This document shows positions 46,841 to 56,120 of a DNA stretch of 64,000 bases, one piece after another. The translations under genes were made by a program, and so were the position numbers. The stretch is from Crocinitomix sp044361315 (GTDB taxonomy: Bacteria > Bacteroidota > Bacteroidia > Flavobacteriales_D > Crocinitomicaceae): contig JBIKJA010000002.1 in NCBI GenBank assembly GCA_044361315.1, positions 248,001 to 312,000 on the forward strand, in the 5' to 3' direction. The first letter of the stretch is position 1; each line of letters opens with the position of its first letter. The notes below the pieces were generated by a model that made no database searches, was not told where the DNA came from, and worked only from the letters and a program-made list of their open reading frames with translations.

Positions 46841-48628
46841 TTAGTTTGGTTTAGTATTGATGTATTCGTTATAGATATCATCAAAATCTTCAATGCTTCT
46901 GCTCGGCCATTTGTCAATAACCGTGGCTTTTTGCAAAAGAACAAGACCAGGATTAGATCTGATAATTATTTTAATTTCTATGCCATCAAAGACTAAAAAT
47001 GTTGCGTCAAAACCATGTTCTTTTTTAAACGCTTCAACCTCTTCTCCAGATGCTGGACACAATACATAAAAAGGAATTCCCTTTTCACGACAACCTTCTA
47101 GAATTTTCTTAAAATCGGGAATACTTGATTTGTTCACAGCTTCCAGATCTCTTATTGTCATTAAGAAGATATTATCTGCTGTCAAAATAAATTTCGTCAA
47201 ATCAATAGAATAAGGCATGGATGGATCGACCAACGCTTTAAAAACTCCTTTGTTAGTGTACAATGAATCAGGATAATATAAGGTATCATAATCAATTACT
47301 GAAATTGTATCGTACCCATATTCAGCTGAATAAAGCACCATTTTTTCTTCGTAATAATTATCATATTCTAAGCTGATCAATGAATCAATAACAGGAATTT
47401 TCTTTTCGGCTTCTGTCAATTGTGTATAATCAATTCGCGCCGCAAAATCTTGAATTGAATTTGGAACACCAGGCACAATAATATCAACATAATTAGACAA
47501 ATAAGCATATTTTGTAGTGTCGGAATATTTATTGTCCCATGCGCTGGTTTTGACACTGTCAATTTTATGAGTTTCTAAATTTTCATACAACATCACATAT
47601 TCAGCCACTTGATCGACTCCATTGTTCATTTGCTCGACCAAATTATTTCCAATAGCGTAAGGACGATAATCTTTTATTGGTAAATAATTAGCTGTATATA
47701 AACTGAATAAAAGTGAAATAATGGAGACATAAATGGCCATTTTCCAGGCCTTTCCAATTTTACCAATATTTAAATTACTTATTAAAAGCGCACCAAGAAG
47801 TAGCACAATTGTAAAGAAAATTGGTAAAACCCATCCAAAAACCCAAGAAAAGAAAGCGACTACCACCAACGAAGCTGGGATCATGATCCAGTTCATTTTA
47901 ACGGTGTTCAATTTAATTTTCCATTGATTGATGAAGATGATAATGCATAAATAAAAGAGCACCAAGTCTTTCCAAAATGATTCAACAGGCGTTAACGACC
48001 TTCCAACAGATCCTTTGAGTGCGTCACCGAAACAACCACAATCGGTTACACATTGTCTTAAAAACTCTGTGCCTTCTGCCATTGCTAATTCTTGTGCAAT
48101 TTGACACGAAACGGTGTAATAAGTTAACCAAGTAAAGAAAGCCATTAAAATAATAAGCGACCAAGAGGCCAATTTAATTTTACCCCCAAAGATGACTGCC
48201 GCGCCTAAAATTATTTCAACGACGCAGATAAAAACAGATAATTCAAGGGTATAGGCCTCGAAGTTTTCAAAAAATGGATAATCAAACGTAAGTCCATTTG
48301 GTGCAAAATAATCTTCTAATTTAAATGCGAATCCCCATGGGTCGTTGGCTTTTATAAGCCCTGAAACGATAAAAAGGCCGCCAACAATTACTCGAGCGAC
48401 GAAAGAAAGTAAAAAAAGTCCTTTTAAGACAAAAAGTGATAAAAGTGAAACACCTAACAAGGTAAATCCGGCCAATTTAAGTTGAAATCCATACGTTTCG
48501 GTGCTTTCATGGTAACCAATCACGATTAAAACGACGGCGATTAGGTTTAAAATTATTCCTAAAGAATTAAGAACGAGCGAACGACCAATGATGTCAGTTT
48601 TGGTGATTCTGAGTTGATTTTCATTCAT
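46841..48628 (-). CDS. BT_3928-type protein: DoxX-like membrane domain plus thioredoxin-like domain
   Basis: 595 residues. The N-terminal 310 residues have several membrane helices of the DoxX/MauE kind, with GLIKANDPWGFAFKLEDYF and the CVTDCGCFGDALKGS Cys motif seen in quinone-linked DoxX/MauE relatives. The C-terminal half is soluble, and the last 150 residues look thioredoxin-like (DNIFLMTIRDLEAV, GIPFYVLCPAS). The family occurs beside tpiA and folP in many Bacteroidota, as here. A role in disulphide or quinone redox chemistry is plausible from the domain types, but unproven. Confidence 0.85.
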   Translation of the reverse strand: MNENQLRITKTDIIGRSLVLNSLGIILNLIAVVLIVIGYHESTETYGFQLKLAGFTLLGVSLLSLFVLKGLFLLSFVARVIVGGLFIVSGLIKANDPWGFAFKLEDYFAPNGLTFDYPFFENFEAYTLELSVFICVVEIILGAAVIFGGKIKLASWSLIILMAFFTWLTYYTVSCQIAQELAMAEGTEFLRQCVTDCGCFGDALKGSVGRSLTPVESFWKDLVLFYLCIIIFINQWKIKLNTVKMNWIMIPASLVVVAFFSWVFGWVLPIFFTIVLLLGALLISNLNIGKIGKAWKMAIYVSIISLLFSLYTANYLPIKDYRPYAIGNNLVEQMNNGVDQVAEYVMLYENLETHKIDSVKTSAWDNKYSDTTKYAYLSNYVDIIVPGVPNSIQDFAARIDYTQLTEAEKKIPVIDSLISLEYDNYYEEKMVLYSAEYGYDTISVIDYDTLYYPDSLYTNKGVFKALVDPSMPYSIDLTKFILTADNIFLMTIRDLEAVNKSSIPDFKKILEGCREKGIPFYVLCPASGEEVEAFKKEHGFDATFLVFDGIEIKIIIRSNPGLVLLQKATVIDKWPSRSIEDFDDIYNEYINTKPN

Positions 48629-48702
48629 GATGCGTATTTTATTTGGTCAATTTAGGTATTATTATTTCGTTGTTTATTTCCTTAACAAATTGCTAACATT
48701 TT

Positions 48703-49236
48703 TTATTCTTTCAATTTTATGAGCGCAAAAACGGCATAATTCAGCATATCTAAATAATTAGCGTCGATTCCTTCAGAAATAAGGGTAACTCCCTTATTGT
48801 CTTCGATTTGTTTGGTTCTTAAAATTTTAACCATAATTAAATCGGTCAACGAACTAATTCTCATGTTGCGCCAAGCTTCGCCATAATCGTGATTTTTTTT
48901 CTCCATTAATTGAAAAGAAAGCAAAGATTTTTGATCATATAATTTAAGGGCGTCTTCGATAGACATTTCTTCGTTTGCAACGCCCAGTTCGAGTTGAATT
49001 AACCCCATAATGCAATAATTTACAATCGCAATAAATTCACTTTCAACTGATTCCCCCACTTTGTTTTCGCCCGTTTCTTCGATGGTGCGAATTCGTTGTG
49101 CTTTTATAAAAAGTTGATCGGTGAGGGAACTAACCCGAAGAATTCGCCAAGCTGTTCCATAATCGATTCCTTTTTTTTCAAAAATGGAACGACAATTCAG
49201 AATTACTTCTTTATATTGTACTGCTGTTTTATTCAT
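48703..49236 (-). CDS. DUF1599 protein with two tandem repeats
   Basis: 177 residues made of two similar halves, each with the signature DYGxAWRxxRxSSLTDxxxxK (DYGTAWRILRVSSLTD and DYGEAWRNMRISSLTD). DUF1599 is annotated as a nucleotide-modification-associated domain; its reaction is not established. In Bacteroidota it commonly neighbours folP and tpiA, as here. It diverges from folP with only 21 bases between start codons, so both promoters must overlap coding sequence. Confidence 0.9.
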   Translation of the reverse strand: MNKTAVQYKEVILNCRSIFEKKGIDYGTAWRILRVSSLTDQLFIKAQRIRTIEETGENKVGESVESEFIAIVNYCIMGLIQLELGVANEEMSIEDALKLYDQKSLLSFQLMEKKNHDYGEAWRNMRISSLTDLIMVKILRTKQIEDNKGVTLISEGIDANYLDMLNYAVFALIKLKE

Positions 49237-49257
49237 TAAATTAATTCAATTTTAGCC

Positions 49258-50118
49258 GTGAAAGATACGATTTTTTACCCTAATCTAACACTTAATGTAA
49301 AAGGTATTTTGAGAGAATTTACTAAACCTGTCGTTATGGGGATATTAAATACAACTCCTGATAGTTTTTACGAGCAAAGTCGAGTGACTTCAAACGATGA
49401 AGTTTTAAAAAAAGCCGCTGTCATGATTGATGAGGGCGCTGAAATTTTGGATATCGGCGGTTACTCATCTCGCCCAGGCGCTTTAGAGATCTCGGTGGAA
49501 GAAGAATTAAGGCGAACAACTGAAGTGATTGGTGCGGTAAAAATAGCTTTTCCAGAAATCTTGATTTCGATTGATACTTTTCGGAGTCAAGTAGCCGCAG
49601 CGGGTGTTTTGGCTGGGGCTGATATCATCAACGATATTTCAGGTGGAATGGCTGATCCGAAAATTTTAGAAGTGGCAGGGAAATATGAATGTCCTTATAT
49701 TTTAATGCACATGCGCGGCACACCGCAAACGATGATGTATGAAATGAATTACTCGAATTTATTGGAAGATGTTGAAATTTATTTCAGAAACCAAGTAGAA
49801 AAAGCAAAAGGGTTTGGGATTAAAGATGTGATTTTGGATTTGGGTTTTGGATTCAGTAAAACGAAGGATCAAAATTATTTGTTGCTCAAAAATTTAGCTC
49901 AATTTCACTCGTTAAATTGTCCCATTCTTGTTGGGATTTCAAGAAAATCAATGATTTATAAATCCTTGAATCAAACAGCAGAAGATAGTTTAAATGGTAC
50001 GACGGTTTTAAATACGATGGCGCTGTTAAATGGCGCTCAAATTCTTCGGGTGCATGATGTTAAGGCTGCTGTGGAAGCGATCAAATTGGTTGGATTGTTA
50101 AACGGTGTTTCTTGCTAA
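49258..50118 (+). CDS. folP: Dihydropteroate synthase
   Basis: 286 residues from a GTG start at 49258; no in-frame ATG fits better and TAA precedes it seven codons upstream. Conserved parts: MGILNTTPDSF (first pterin-binding signature), ISIDTFRSQVA, DIINDISGG, YILMHMRGTPQTM, and the late GISRKSMI with the Ser-Arg-Lys that binds substrate. Joins 4-aminobenzoate to the pterin pyrophosphate in folate synthesis and is the sulphonamide target. Divergent from the DUF1599 gene. Confidence 0.95.
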   Translation: MKDTIFYPNLTLNVKGILREFTKPVVMGILNTTPDSFYEQSRVTSNDEVLKKAAVMIDEGAEILDIGGYSSRPGALEISVEEELRRTTEVIGAVKIAFPEILISIDTFRSQVAAAGVLAGADIINDISGGMADPKILEVAGKYECPYILMHMRGTPQTMMYEMNYSNLLEDVEIYFRNQVEKAKGFGIKDVILDLGFGFSKTKDQNYLLLKNLAQFHSLNCPILVGISRKSMIYKSLNQTAEDSLNGTTVLNTMALLNGAQILRVHDVKAAVEAIKLVGLLNGVSC

Positions 50119-50147
50119 TTAAATTTTGGGCAAAAATTGATTTTGTG

Positions 50148-50525
50148 TCAAGGGGTGGTTTCGCGCACTACAAAAACACGAAAGCTCAAAAAAAGCGATT
50201 TTTTGGCGTTGGAGATTAATTCGATTTTTCTATTTTGATAACCATACTTTCCTTGGGTGTCAAATGACAAATGGATGATACCACTTTGTTTTGGGGCGAT
50301 GGGATTTTTAGGAAAGGTAATTTTGGTACATATACAAGCTACTTTATAATCTGATATGATTAATGGTGCTGTTCCTGTATTTGTGAAATGATAATCATGT
50401 TCGAGCACGACTCCTTCATTGGTGTCGGTAAAGTCGTGGTTTTTGTCTTTAATAAAGAATTCCGCACCACCCGTAAAGGTGAATGCGGAACTCAACGCTA
50501 TTATGATCGCAAAAAATAGCCTCAT
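50148..50525 (-). CDS. DUF1573 protein, shorter and diverged
   Basis: 125 residues with a signal peptide and one DUF1573 (ASH/Ig-like) domain: HDFTDTNEGVVLEHDYHFTNTG, then PLIISDYKVACICTKITFP and the PIAPKQSG turn. The CGCTVP motif shared by the next three genes is replaced by CICTKI, and the protein lacks the proline-rich C-terminal tail. Its ATG overlaps the stop of the upstream DUF1573 gene by one base, so it is co-translated. Function unknown. Confidence 0.85.
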   Translation of the reverse strand: MRLFFAIIIALSSAFTFTGGAEFFIKDKNHDFTDTNEGVVLEHDYHFTNTGTAPLIISDYKVACICTKITFPKNPIAPKQSGIIHLSFDTQGKYGYQNRKIELISNAKKSLFLSFRVFVVRETTP

Positions 50526-50956
50526 TAATTCGCTGGAGGTGTGCTTGGTCCTGCAGGATTTTCTTTCACCGCACCTTTAATTTTAACCACTTTAGAAGGC
50601 TCGTTTACGGCATTTGAAGTGATGGTTACTGATTTATTGAACGGACCAGGGCGTTTAGTATCGTATTTTACTTTAATTTTAGTTGAAGCACCTGGTGCAA
50701 TTGGATCTTTTGACCATTCAGGAACGGTACATCCACAAGATCCTTTACAAAAAGAAATAATCAACGGTGCATTTCCTGTATTTGTTACAGTGAAAACACA
50801 GGTACCGTCTGAAGCGTATTCAATTGTTCCATAATCATGAAGATCTTTATCAACGGTGATTTCTGGTCCACTTCCAACTGGTTGTCCTACTTGTGCAAAG
50901 CTGTTAAACCCAAACATTGCAAGAATCAATAAACTGATACTGAATAAATTTTTCAT
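50525..50956 (-). CDS. DUF1573 protein with CGCT motif
   Basis: 143 residues: signal peptide MKNLFSISLLILAMFGF, short Pro/Gly linker, one DUF1573 domain (HDYGTIEYASDGTCVFTVTN, PLIISFCKGSCGCTVPEWS, DPIAPGAS) and a Pro-rich C-terminal end. The fold is an Ig-like ASH domain; the Cys pair in the SCGC motif is conserved and may form a disulphide in the periplasm (inference). Confidence 0.9.
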   Translation of the reverse strand: MKNLFSISLLILAMFGFNSFAQVGQPVGSGPEITVDKDLHDYGTIEYASDGTCVFTVTNTGNAPLIISFCKGSCGCTVPEWSKDPIAPGASTKIKVKYDTKRPGPFNKSVTITSNAVNEPSKVVKIKGAVKENPAGPSTPPAN

Positions 50957-50987
50957 TGTTATTTTATTTTAATTTTTGTGATTTTAC

Positions 50988-51419
50988 TTAGTTATTTACT
51001 CCCGTTGGGGTTACTGCTCCAGCTGGATTTGCTTTTACTGTCCCTTTAATTTTAACTTCTTTTTGCGGAAAATTAACTGCATTTGAAGTGATAGTGACTG
51101 TTTTATCAATCATGCCTTCGCGATTGGTATCATATTTAACTGTTATCTTGGTAGACGCTCCTGGCATAATTGGATCAGATGAACAAGTAGGTACTGTACA
51201 TCCACAAGAACCTAAACAATTAGAAATAATAAGTGGTGCGTTTCCGGTGTTTGTAATTGTAAACGTACACGTTCCGTTTCCTCCATATTCGACACTGCCG
51301 TAATCATGAAAATCTTTATCAACTTGAATGAGTGGACCGTTCAGGTTTCCAACTTGTGCAAAGCTTTTTAACCCGAGCATTGCAAGAAAAATGAGACTTA
51401 AAAGTGCTATTTTTTTCAT
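50988..51419 (-). CDS. DUF1573 protein with CGCT motif
   Basis: 143 residues, closely similar to its two neighbours: signal peptide MKKIALLSLIFLAMLG, DUF1573 core HDYGSVEYGGNGTCTFTITN, PLIISNCLGSCGCTVPTCS with an extra Cys, DPIMPGAS and KVTVKYDTNREG-like strand. Lies 31 bases after the next gene upstream in the tandem array. Confidence 0.9.
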   Translation of the reverse strand: MKKIALLSLIFLAMLGLKSFAQVGNLNGPLIQVDKDFHDYGSVEYGGNGTCTFTITNTGNAPLIISNCLGSCGCTVPTCSSDPIMPGASTKITVKYDTNREGMIDKTVTITSNAVNFPQKEVKIKGTVKANPAGAVTPTGVNN

Positions 51420-51440
51420 TTTATTTATCTTTAAGAGGAA

Positions 51441-51914
51441 TTAGTTCATTACAGGTGAACCCGTGTTTACAGGAGCTCCACCAGTTGGTTTTGCATTAAC
51501 TTTACCTTTGATACGAACCGTTTTTTTAGGGGTATTCACAGCGTTAGAATTGATTGTAACCGTTTTTGAAATTGGCCCTGCGCGTTGCGTATCGTATTTT
51601 ACAGTGATTTTTGTAGAAGCACCAGGTGCAATAGGATCTCTAGACCAAGTAGGAACTGTACATCCGCATGAACCAACACAACTTGAAATAATCAAAGGTG
51701 CATTTCCTTTATTTGTAACAGTGAATGTGCAAGTACCTTCACCTCCAAACTCAATTGTTCCATAATCATGTTCTTCTTTATCCACTGCTATTTTTGGTCC
51801 ATCGGCAGGTTCTGGTTGTTGATCAACTGTAATGGTTGAAGTTGATTGAGCAATTCCATTATTTACTGCCAACATTGCAATCGCAAGGCTAAATACAAGA
51901 ATAATTTTTTTCAT
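51441..51914 (-). CDS. DUF1573 protein with CGCT motif, first gene of the array
   Basis: 157 residues: signal peptide ending NNGIAQ, a Gln/Pro-rich linker, one DUF1573 domain (HDYGTIEFGGEGTCTFTVTN, PLIISSCVGSCGCTVPTWS, DPIAPGAS) and a Gly/Pro tail. First gene on the minus strand, with a TAACTTTG -7 box upstream. The four-gene tandem array probably arose by duplication. Confidence 0.9.
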   Translation of the reverse strand: MKKIILVFSLAIAMLAVNNGIAQSTSTITVDQQPEPADGPKIAVDKEEHDYGTIEFGGEGTCTFTVTNKGNAPLIISSCVGSCGCTVPTWSRDPIAPGASTKITVKYDTQRAGPISKTVTINSNAVNTPKKTVRIKGKVNAKPTGGAPVNTGSPVMN

Positions 51915-51955
51915 ACTTATTATTTTTAATTAAACATTTCTTCTTACTGTTCCAA

Positions 51956-51963
51956 CAAAGTTA
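51956..51963 (-). promoter_or_regulatory. -7 box for the DUF1573 array
   Basis: On the minus strand this reads TAACTTTG, an exact TAnnTTTG match; transcription would start near 51949, about 35 bases before the ATG at 51914. No clear -33 element. Confidence 0.5.
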
Positions 51964-51989
51964 TGAAACGAATTTGGATAACTTTAAAA

Positions 51990-52416
51990 GTTTAACAGAA
52001 CATTAACAAAACTGTTTTTTACTGGTGATGGTTGCTTTTAAGTCGATTTTACCTGATGAAATAGTAAAAACAAATAATTGAACTTTGCTTTTTGGCAGTT
52101 CGTTCGTGAAAATTTACCCTTTTGGGTGATAATTGTTTGGTAGGATTTCTGAAATAATTGGAAAAGATTTATTGAAAATTAGTTTAAAGTAGTAACTAAG
52201 TCGGGCGCATGAATATCTCATAGATTTGAAATAAGGTTACTGAAATTAATCGATTGCAGTGGTTGTTAAATAAACTAAAGTTTAGCATTAAAAAATTTGA
52301 TTGTTTTTTTTGTTTTTATTTTTATCAATGTTCAATTATGTTATCTTTATGGAAGAATTAAAGTTTGAAGTTAAATAAAATACTTGATTTTTAGTTTATT
52401 AAAATAGAATTTAGAA
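51990..52416. other. Divergent intergenic region before recQ, no gene seen
   Basis: About 430 AT-rich bases without a credible coding frame or RNA fold on either strand. A TATCTTTA at about 52339-52346 is a near match to the -7 consensus and could serve recQ. Nothing else stands out. Confidence 0.4.
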
Positions 52417-52419
52417 TTG

Positions 52420-54606
52420 ATGATTACGAAGATTGAAACTGATTTAAAAGGCGCCTTAAAGAAATATTTTGGATTTAATGACTTTAAAGGTAAACAAGAA
52501 CCTATCATTAGAAATATCTTGGCTGGTAAAAACACGTTTGTGGTGATGCCCACGGGAGGTGGAAAGTCGCTGTGTTATCAGTTACCTGCATTGATTAGTG
52601 ATGGAACTGCAATTGTAGTTTCGCCTTTAATTGCATTGATGAAGAATCAAGTAGATGCGATCAGACATATTAGTGAGTCGGATTCGGTGGCTCATTTTTT
52701 AAATTCATCTTTAACCAAATCAGAAATTAAAGCGGTAAAAGATGATATTTCGGAAGGAAAAACGAAATTATTGTATGTTGCTCCAGAATCTTTAACAAAG
52801 AAGGAAAACATTAGTTTTTTAACTGGTGTTAAAATTTCGTTTTTTGCCATTGACGAAGCGCATTGTATTTCGGAATGGGGACATGATTTTAGACCCGAAT
52901 ACAGAAGGCTTCGTGAAATTTTTGAGGCGATAAGTGATGTTCCGATTATTACTTTAACTGCTACAGCAACTCCAAAAGTGCAGCACGATATTCAGAAAAA
53001 TTTGAATATGATGGATGCTACAACTTTTCAGATGTCTTTTAACAGGGATAATTTGTATTATGAAGTGCGTCCGAAAAGAGATGTTGAAAAGAACATTATT
53101 CGTTTTATAAAGGAACAGCCTGTAAAATCAGGAATTATTTATTGTTTGAGTAGGAAAAAGGTAGAAGAGATTGCCGAATTACTGCAAATTAATGGGATTA
53201 ATGCCTTGGCGTATCACGCTGGTTTGGATTCGAATATGCGGGCTAAACACCAAGACATGTTTTTAATGGAGGACGCTGATGTGATTGTGGCGACTATTGC
53301 TTTTGGAATGGGAATTGACAAGCCGGATGTTCGTTTTGTGATTCACCATGACATTCCTAAAAGTTTGGAAAGCTATTACCAAGAAACTGGGCGTGCTGGC
53401 AGGGATGGTGGCGAAGGGCATTGTTTAACTTTTTACAGTTATAAAGACATTGAAAAGTTAGAGAAGTTTTTGCATGGTAAACCAATTGCCGAACAAGAAA
53501 TTGGAAGGCAATTATTAAATGAAATTGTATCATACGCCGAAACTTCGGTGTGCAGACGTAAATATATTTTACATTATTTTGGCGAGCGTTTTGACGAGGC
53601 GAATTGCAACGAAATGTGCGACAATTGCAAAAATCCACGTGAAAAAGTGGAAGGTCAAAATGAGGTTTTATTATTCTTGTCGGCGGTGGCGGATTTGAAA
53701 GAAACCCAAAAAGCCAAGTATATTTGTGATTACTTGATTGGGAATGAAACCAAAGAATCCAAATCGTATAGACACGATCAGTTACCTGGTTTTGGTAAAG
53801 GCAAAAAGTTTGAACAACCATTTTGGAATGCTGTGTGCAGACAATGTTTGGTGCATGGGTTTTTATACAAAGAAATTGAATCATATGGCACGCTTAAACT
53901 AACGCCTGAAGGCATCGCATTTATTGAAAAACCACATTCGTTTAAATTGTTAAAAGAACATGATTTTTCTATTGACGATGAAACCGATGCCATGAATCCT
54001 CGCAATTCACATTCGGTGGATGAGGTGTTGTTTAAAATGTTGGTTGATTTAAGAAAAAAGATTTCAAAAGAAAAAAATGTTCCTCCTTTTGTGATTTTCC
54101 AAGAACCTTCATTGCATGATATGACGATTCAGTACCCAATTAATTTGGATGAATTATCGAATATTGTAGGAGTTGGTGTTGGTAAAGCAAACCGATATGG
54201 GAAGCCATTTGTGCAATTAATTGCACGTTATGTAGAGGAAAATGATATTGATCGTCCGCAAGATTATGTGGTAAAATCGGCGGTGAACAAATCGGTTTTG
54301 AAAGTTCATATTATTCAGAATGTTGACCGCAAAATGCCGTTAGAAGATATTGCTTCATCGAAAGGTAAAACGTTGGATGAGATTATTACTGAAATTGAAG
54401 GAATTGTAAGTTCTGGCACGAAAGTGAACATTAATTATTATATTGATGATCAGTTAGACGAGGAAGAGCAAGAAGATATTTACGACTATTTTTTAGAAGC
54501 TAAAACGGATGATATTGTAGCTGCTTATAAAGAGTTTGACGGTGATTACGAAGAAGACCATTTGAGGTTGATGCGGATTAAATTTTTAAGTGAAATGGGT
54601 AACTAA
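52420..54606 (+). CDS. recQ: ATP-dependent DNA helicase RecQ
   Basis: 728 residues from ATG 52420 (a TTG one codon earlier is less likely). Helicase motifs are complete: motif 0 FGFNDFKGKQEPII, Walker A MPTGGGKSLCYQLP, Walker B/DEAH AIDEAHCISEWGHDFR, TATATP, and motif VI QETGRAGRDG. The RQC zinc site is present (CRRKYILHYFGE, then CNEMCDNC). An HRDC domain lies near 515-595 (DLRKKISKEKNVPPFVIF) and a helix-turn-helix-like C-terminus follows. Acts in recombination and fork repair. Monocistronic; converges on the M16 genes with a structured element between. Confidence 0.96.
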   Translation: MITKIETDLKGALKKYFGFNDFKGKQEPIIRNILAGKNTFVVMPTGGGKSLCYQLPALISDGTAIVVSPLIALMKNQVDAIRHISESDSVAHFLNSSLTKSEIKAVKDDISEGKTKLLYVAPESLTKKENISFLTGVKISFFAIDEAHCISEWGHDFRPEYRRLREIFEAISDVPIITLTATATPKVQHDIQKNLNMMDATTFQMSFNRDNLYYEVRPKRDVEKNIIRFIKEQPVKSGIIYCLSRKKVEEIAELLQINGINALAYHAGLDSNMRAKHQDMFLMEDADVIVATIAFGMGIDKPDVRFVIHHDIPKSLESYYQETGRAGRDGGEGHCLTFYSYKDIEKLEKFLHGKPIAEQEIGRQLLNEIVSYAETSVCRRKYILHYFGERFDEANCNEMCDNCKNPREKVEGQNEVLLFLSAVADLKETQKAKYICDYLIGNETKESKSYRHDQLPGFGKGKKFEQPFWNAVCRQCLVHGFLYKEIESYGTLKLTPEGIAFIEKPHSFKLLKEHDFSIDDETDAMNPRNSHSVDEVLFKMLVDLRKKISKEKNVPPFVIFQEPSLHDMTIQYPINLDELSNIVGVGVGKANRYGKPFVQLIARYVEENDIDRPQDYVVKSAVNKSVLKVHIIQNVDRKMPLEDIASSKGKTLDEIITEIEGIVSSGTKVNINYYIDDQLDEEEQEDIYDYFLEAKTDDIVAAYKEFDGDYEEDHLRLMRIKFLSEMGN

Positions 54607-54699
54607 TCTAGTTTAAGTAGTTGACTTTTTATTCTTAATTCGCTTACTTGATTTTTGATTAACTATCTTTTACCAGCAGTTGTTATGGGATTTGATTTA

Positions 54700-54845
54700 C
54701 CTCAGTTTTGTGTTAGCGATTGGCGCGGTTAGCCCGCATTTTTTGGACAACAAAAAATAGGACTATGAGCAAAAAGCGCGACCCCGCCTTAGGGCAATTG
54801 CGCATACGCAGTAAAGGAATTGCCCTAAGGCGGGGGAACGCCCAA
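54700..54845. other. Structured intergenic element 2 (GC-rich nested hairpins)
   Basis: Contains a perfect 18-bp GC-rich stem: CCCCGCCTTAGGGCAATT (54782-54799) with its complement at 54818-54835; inside its loop GCG-CATA-CGC makes a mini-hairpin, and outer GCG/CGC may extend it. Upstream, ATTTTTTG (54738-54745) pairs perfectly with CAAAAAAT (54751-54758). The motif GATTGGCGCGGTTAGC (54718-54733) resembles GATAGGAGTGATAGC of element 1. It fills the convergent gap between recQ and the M16 genes. Probably a bidirectional terminator or a repeated 3'-end RNA element. Confidence 0.55.
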
Positions 54846-54854
54846 GTAAAAAAT

Positions 54855-56120
54855 CTAACCTGCCGTAACTATCAACATTTCTGAATCTTGCAAATATTGC
54901 TGGGCAACTTCTCTTAAATCGGGAGCGGTTGCTTTGTGAATTGCTTGAATAAAATCGTTGTAATACGTTTTTTTGAGTTGATTGAAATGGATATTTTTAA
55001 AATTTTCCATGAGCGCAATTGGCCCATCTGCACGGCGCAAAAAATCGCCTAACATATAATTTTTGACTTTTTGGAGTTCGTCTTCAGGAATTAAATTGGT
55101 GCGCAGGTTTTCTAATTCGATAAAAATTTCTTTGATGGTTTCTTCTTTAACATCGGTTCCGACCTCGGTTGAAATAATGAACGCGGCCGCATTTTCTTGC
55201 ACGGTTAAATGCGAACTTATGCCATAGGTGTATCCTTTATCCTCGCGGATATTGGTCATTAAACGGCTTCCGAAATAGCCACCCAAATAGGTGTTCATTA
55301 ACTGAAAATTGAAATAATCGGGGTGATTTTTCTTAAACATTTGTCTGCCAACACGAATAGCGGCTTGCACCCCTAGCGAATTTTCGACAGGCATATCGAT
55401 GCGTCCTTTTGTTTGCTCTAAATTGGTGAGAACAAAATTTTCTTTTTTGGCTTGAAAATTTTGGGTCCAAGTTTCGATTTGTTGAATAAATTGATCTGAG
55501 ACTCGTCCTACTAAAAATAAGGTTGGTTGGGCATTAATATAATAATCGTTAAAATAATTGACGATATCTTCGCGGTTAAGTGCTTCAAAATCTGATTCAA
55601 CAGCCACTTGCCCGTACGGAGAATTTTCGCCGTAAATGTATTTATTAAAGGAACGGCTACAAATGTTTTTTACTTTTTGACTGTCAATTTTAAAATTAGC
55701 CAACGAAATAGTTCGTTCTTTTTCAAATTCAGAGGTGGGGAATTCACAGGCTAAAAATGCAGATGAAAATACTTCAAAAATATTTCCAATTTGCTCTGAT
55801 AAACCATAAATACTTACCCCAGAATGATCCGTATCAATTTCATTATGGAAAAACCCTCCATAAAAATCAATTTCTTCGGCAATTTGAGCTGCGCTTTTAG
55901 TTGAGTTGCCCGATAACATTAATTTATTGGTAAAACTAGCAACGAGCCTTTTTTTCTGGTACTTAGAACCTGCAGCCCACTCTAAATCCAATTTCACCGA
56001 ATTATCTTTGACATCTTTTAGCCAATATAAATTGACGCCATTTTTAAACTGAATGTGGGTAGGAAAATCAAAGATTAATTGATTTGGTTGTGAATATGCT
56101 GGAGCTGTGGAACGATTCAT
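54855..56120 (-). CDS. M16 family peptidase-like subunit lacking the HxxEH motif
   Basis: 421 residues. M16 fold with N-terminal half aligned to the protease (VNLYWLKDVKDNSVKLDLEW, then GYFGSRLMTNIREDKGYTYG in the C-terminal domain) but no HxxEH zinc site; the corresponding place reads VASFTNKLMLSGN. It therefore acts as the non-catalytic partner of the gene just upstream. The start overlaps the stop of that gene by one base. No signal peptide is visible, so the pair may be cytoplasmic or use another route. Confidence 0.88.
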   Translation of the reverse strand: MNRSTAPAYSQPNQLIFDFPTHIQFKNGVNLYWLKDVKDNSVKLDLEWAAGSKYQKKRLVASFTNKLMLSGNSTKSAAQIAEEIDFYGGFFHNEIDTDHSGVSIYGLSEQIGNIFEVFSSAFLACEFPTSEFEKERTISLANFKIDSQKVKNICSRSFNKYIYGENSPYGQVAVESDFEALNREDIVNYFNDYYINAQPTLFLVGRVSDQFIQQIETWTQNFQAKKENFVLTNLEQTKGRIDMPVENSLGVQAAIRVGRQMFKKNHPDYFNFQLMNTYLGGYFGSRLMTNIREDKGYTYGISSHLTVQENAAAFIISTEVGTDVKEETIKEIFIELENLRTNLIPEDELQKVKNYMLGDFLRRADGPIALMENFKNIHFNQLKKTYYNDFIQAIHKATAPDLREVAQQYLQDSEMLIVTAG

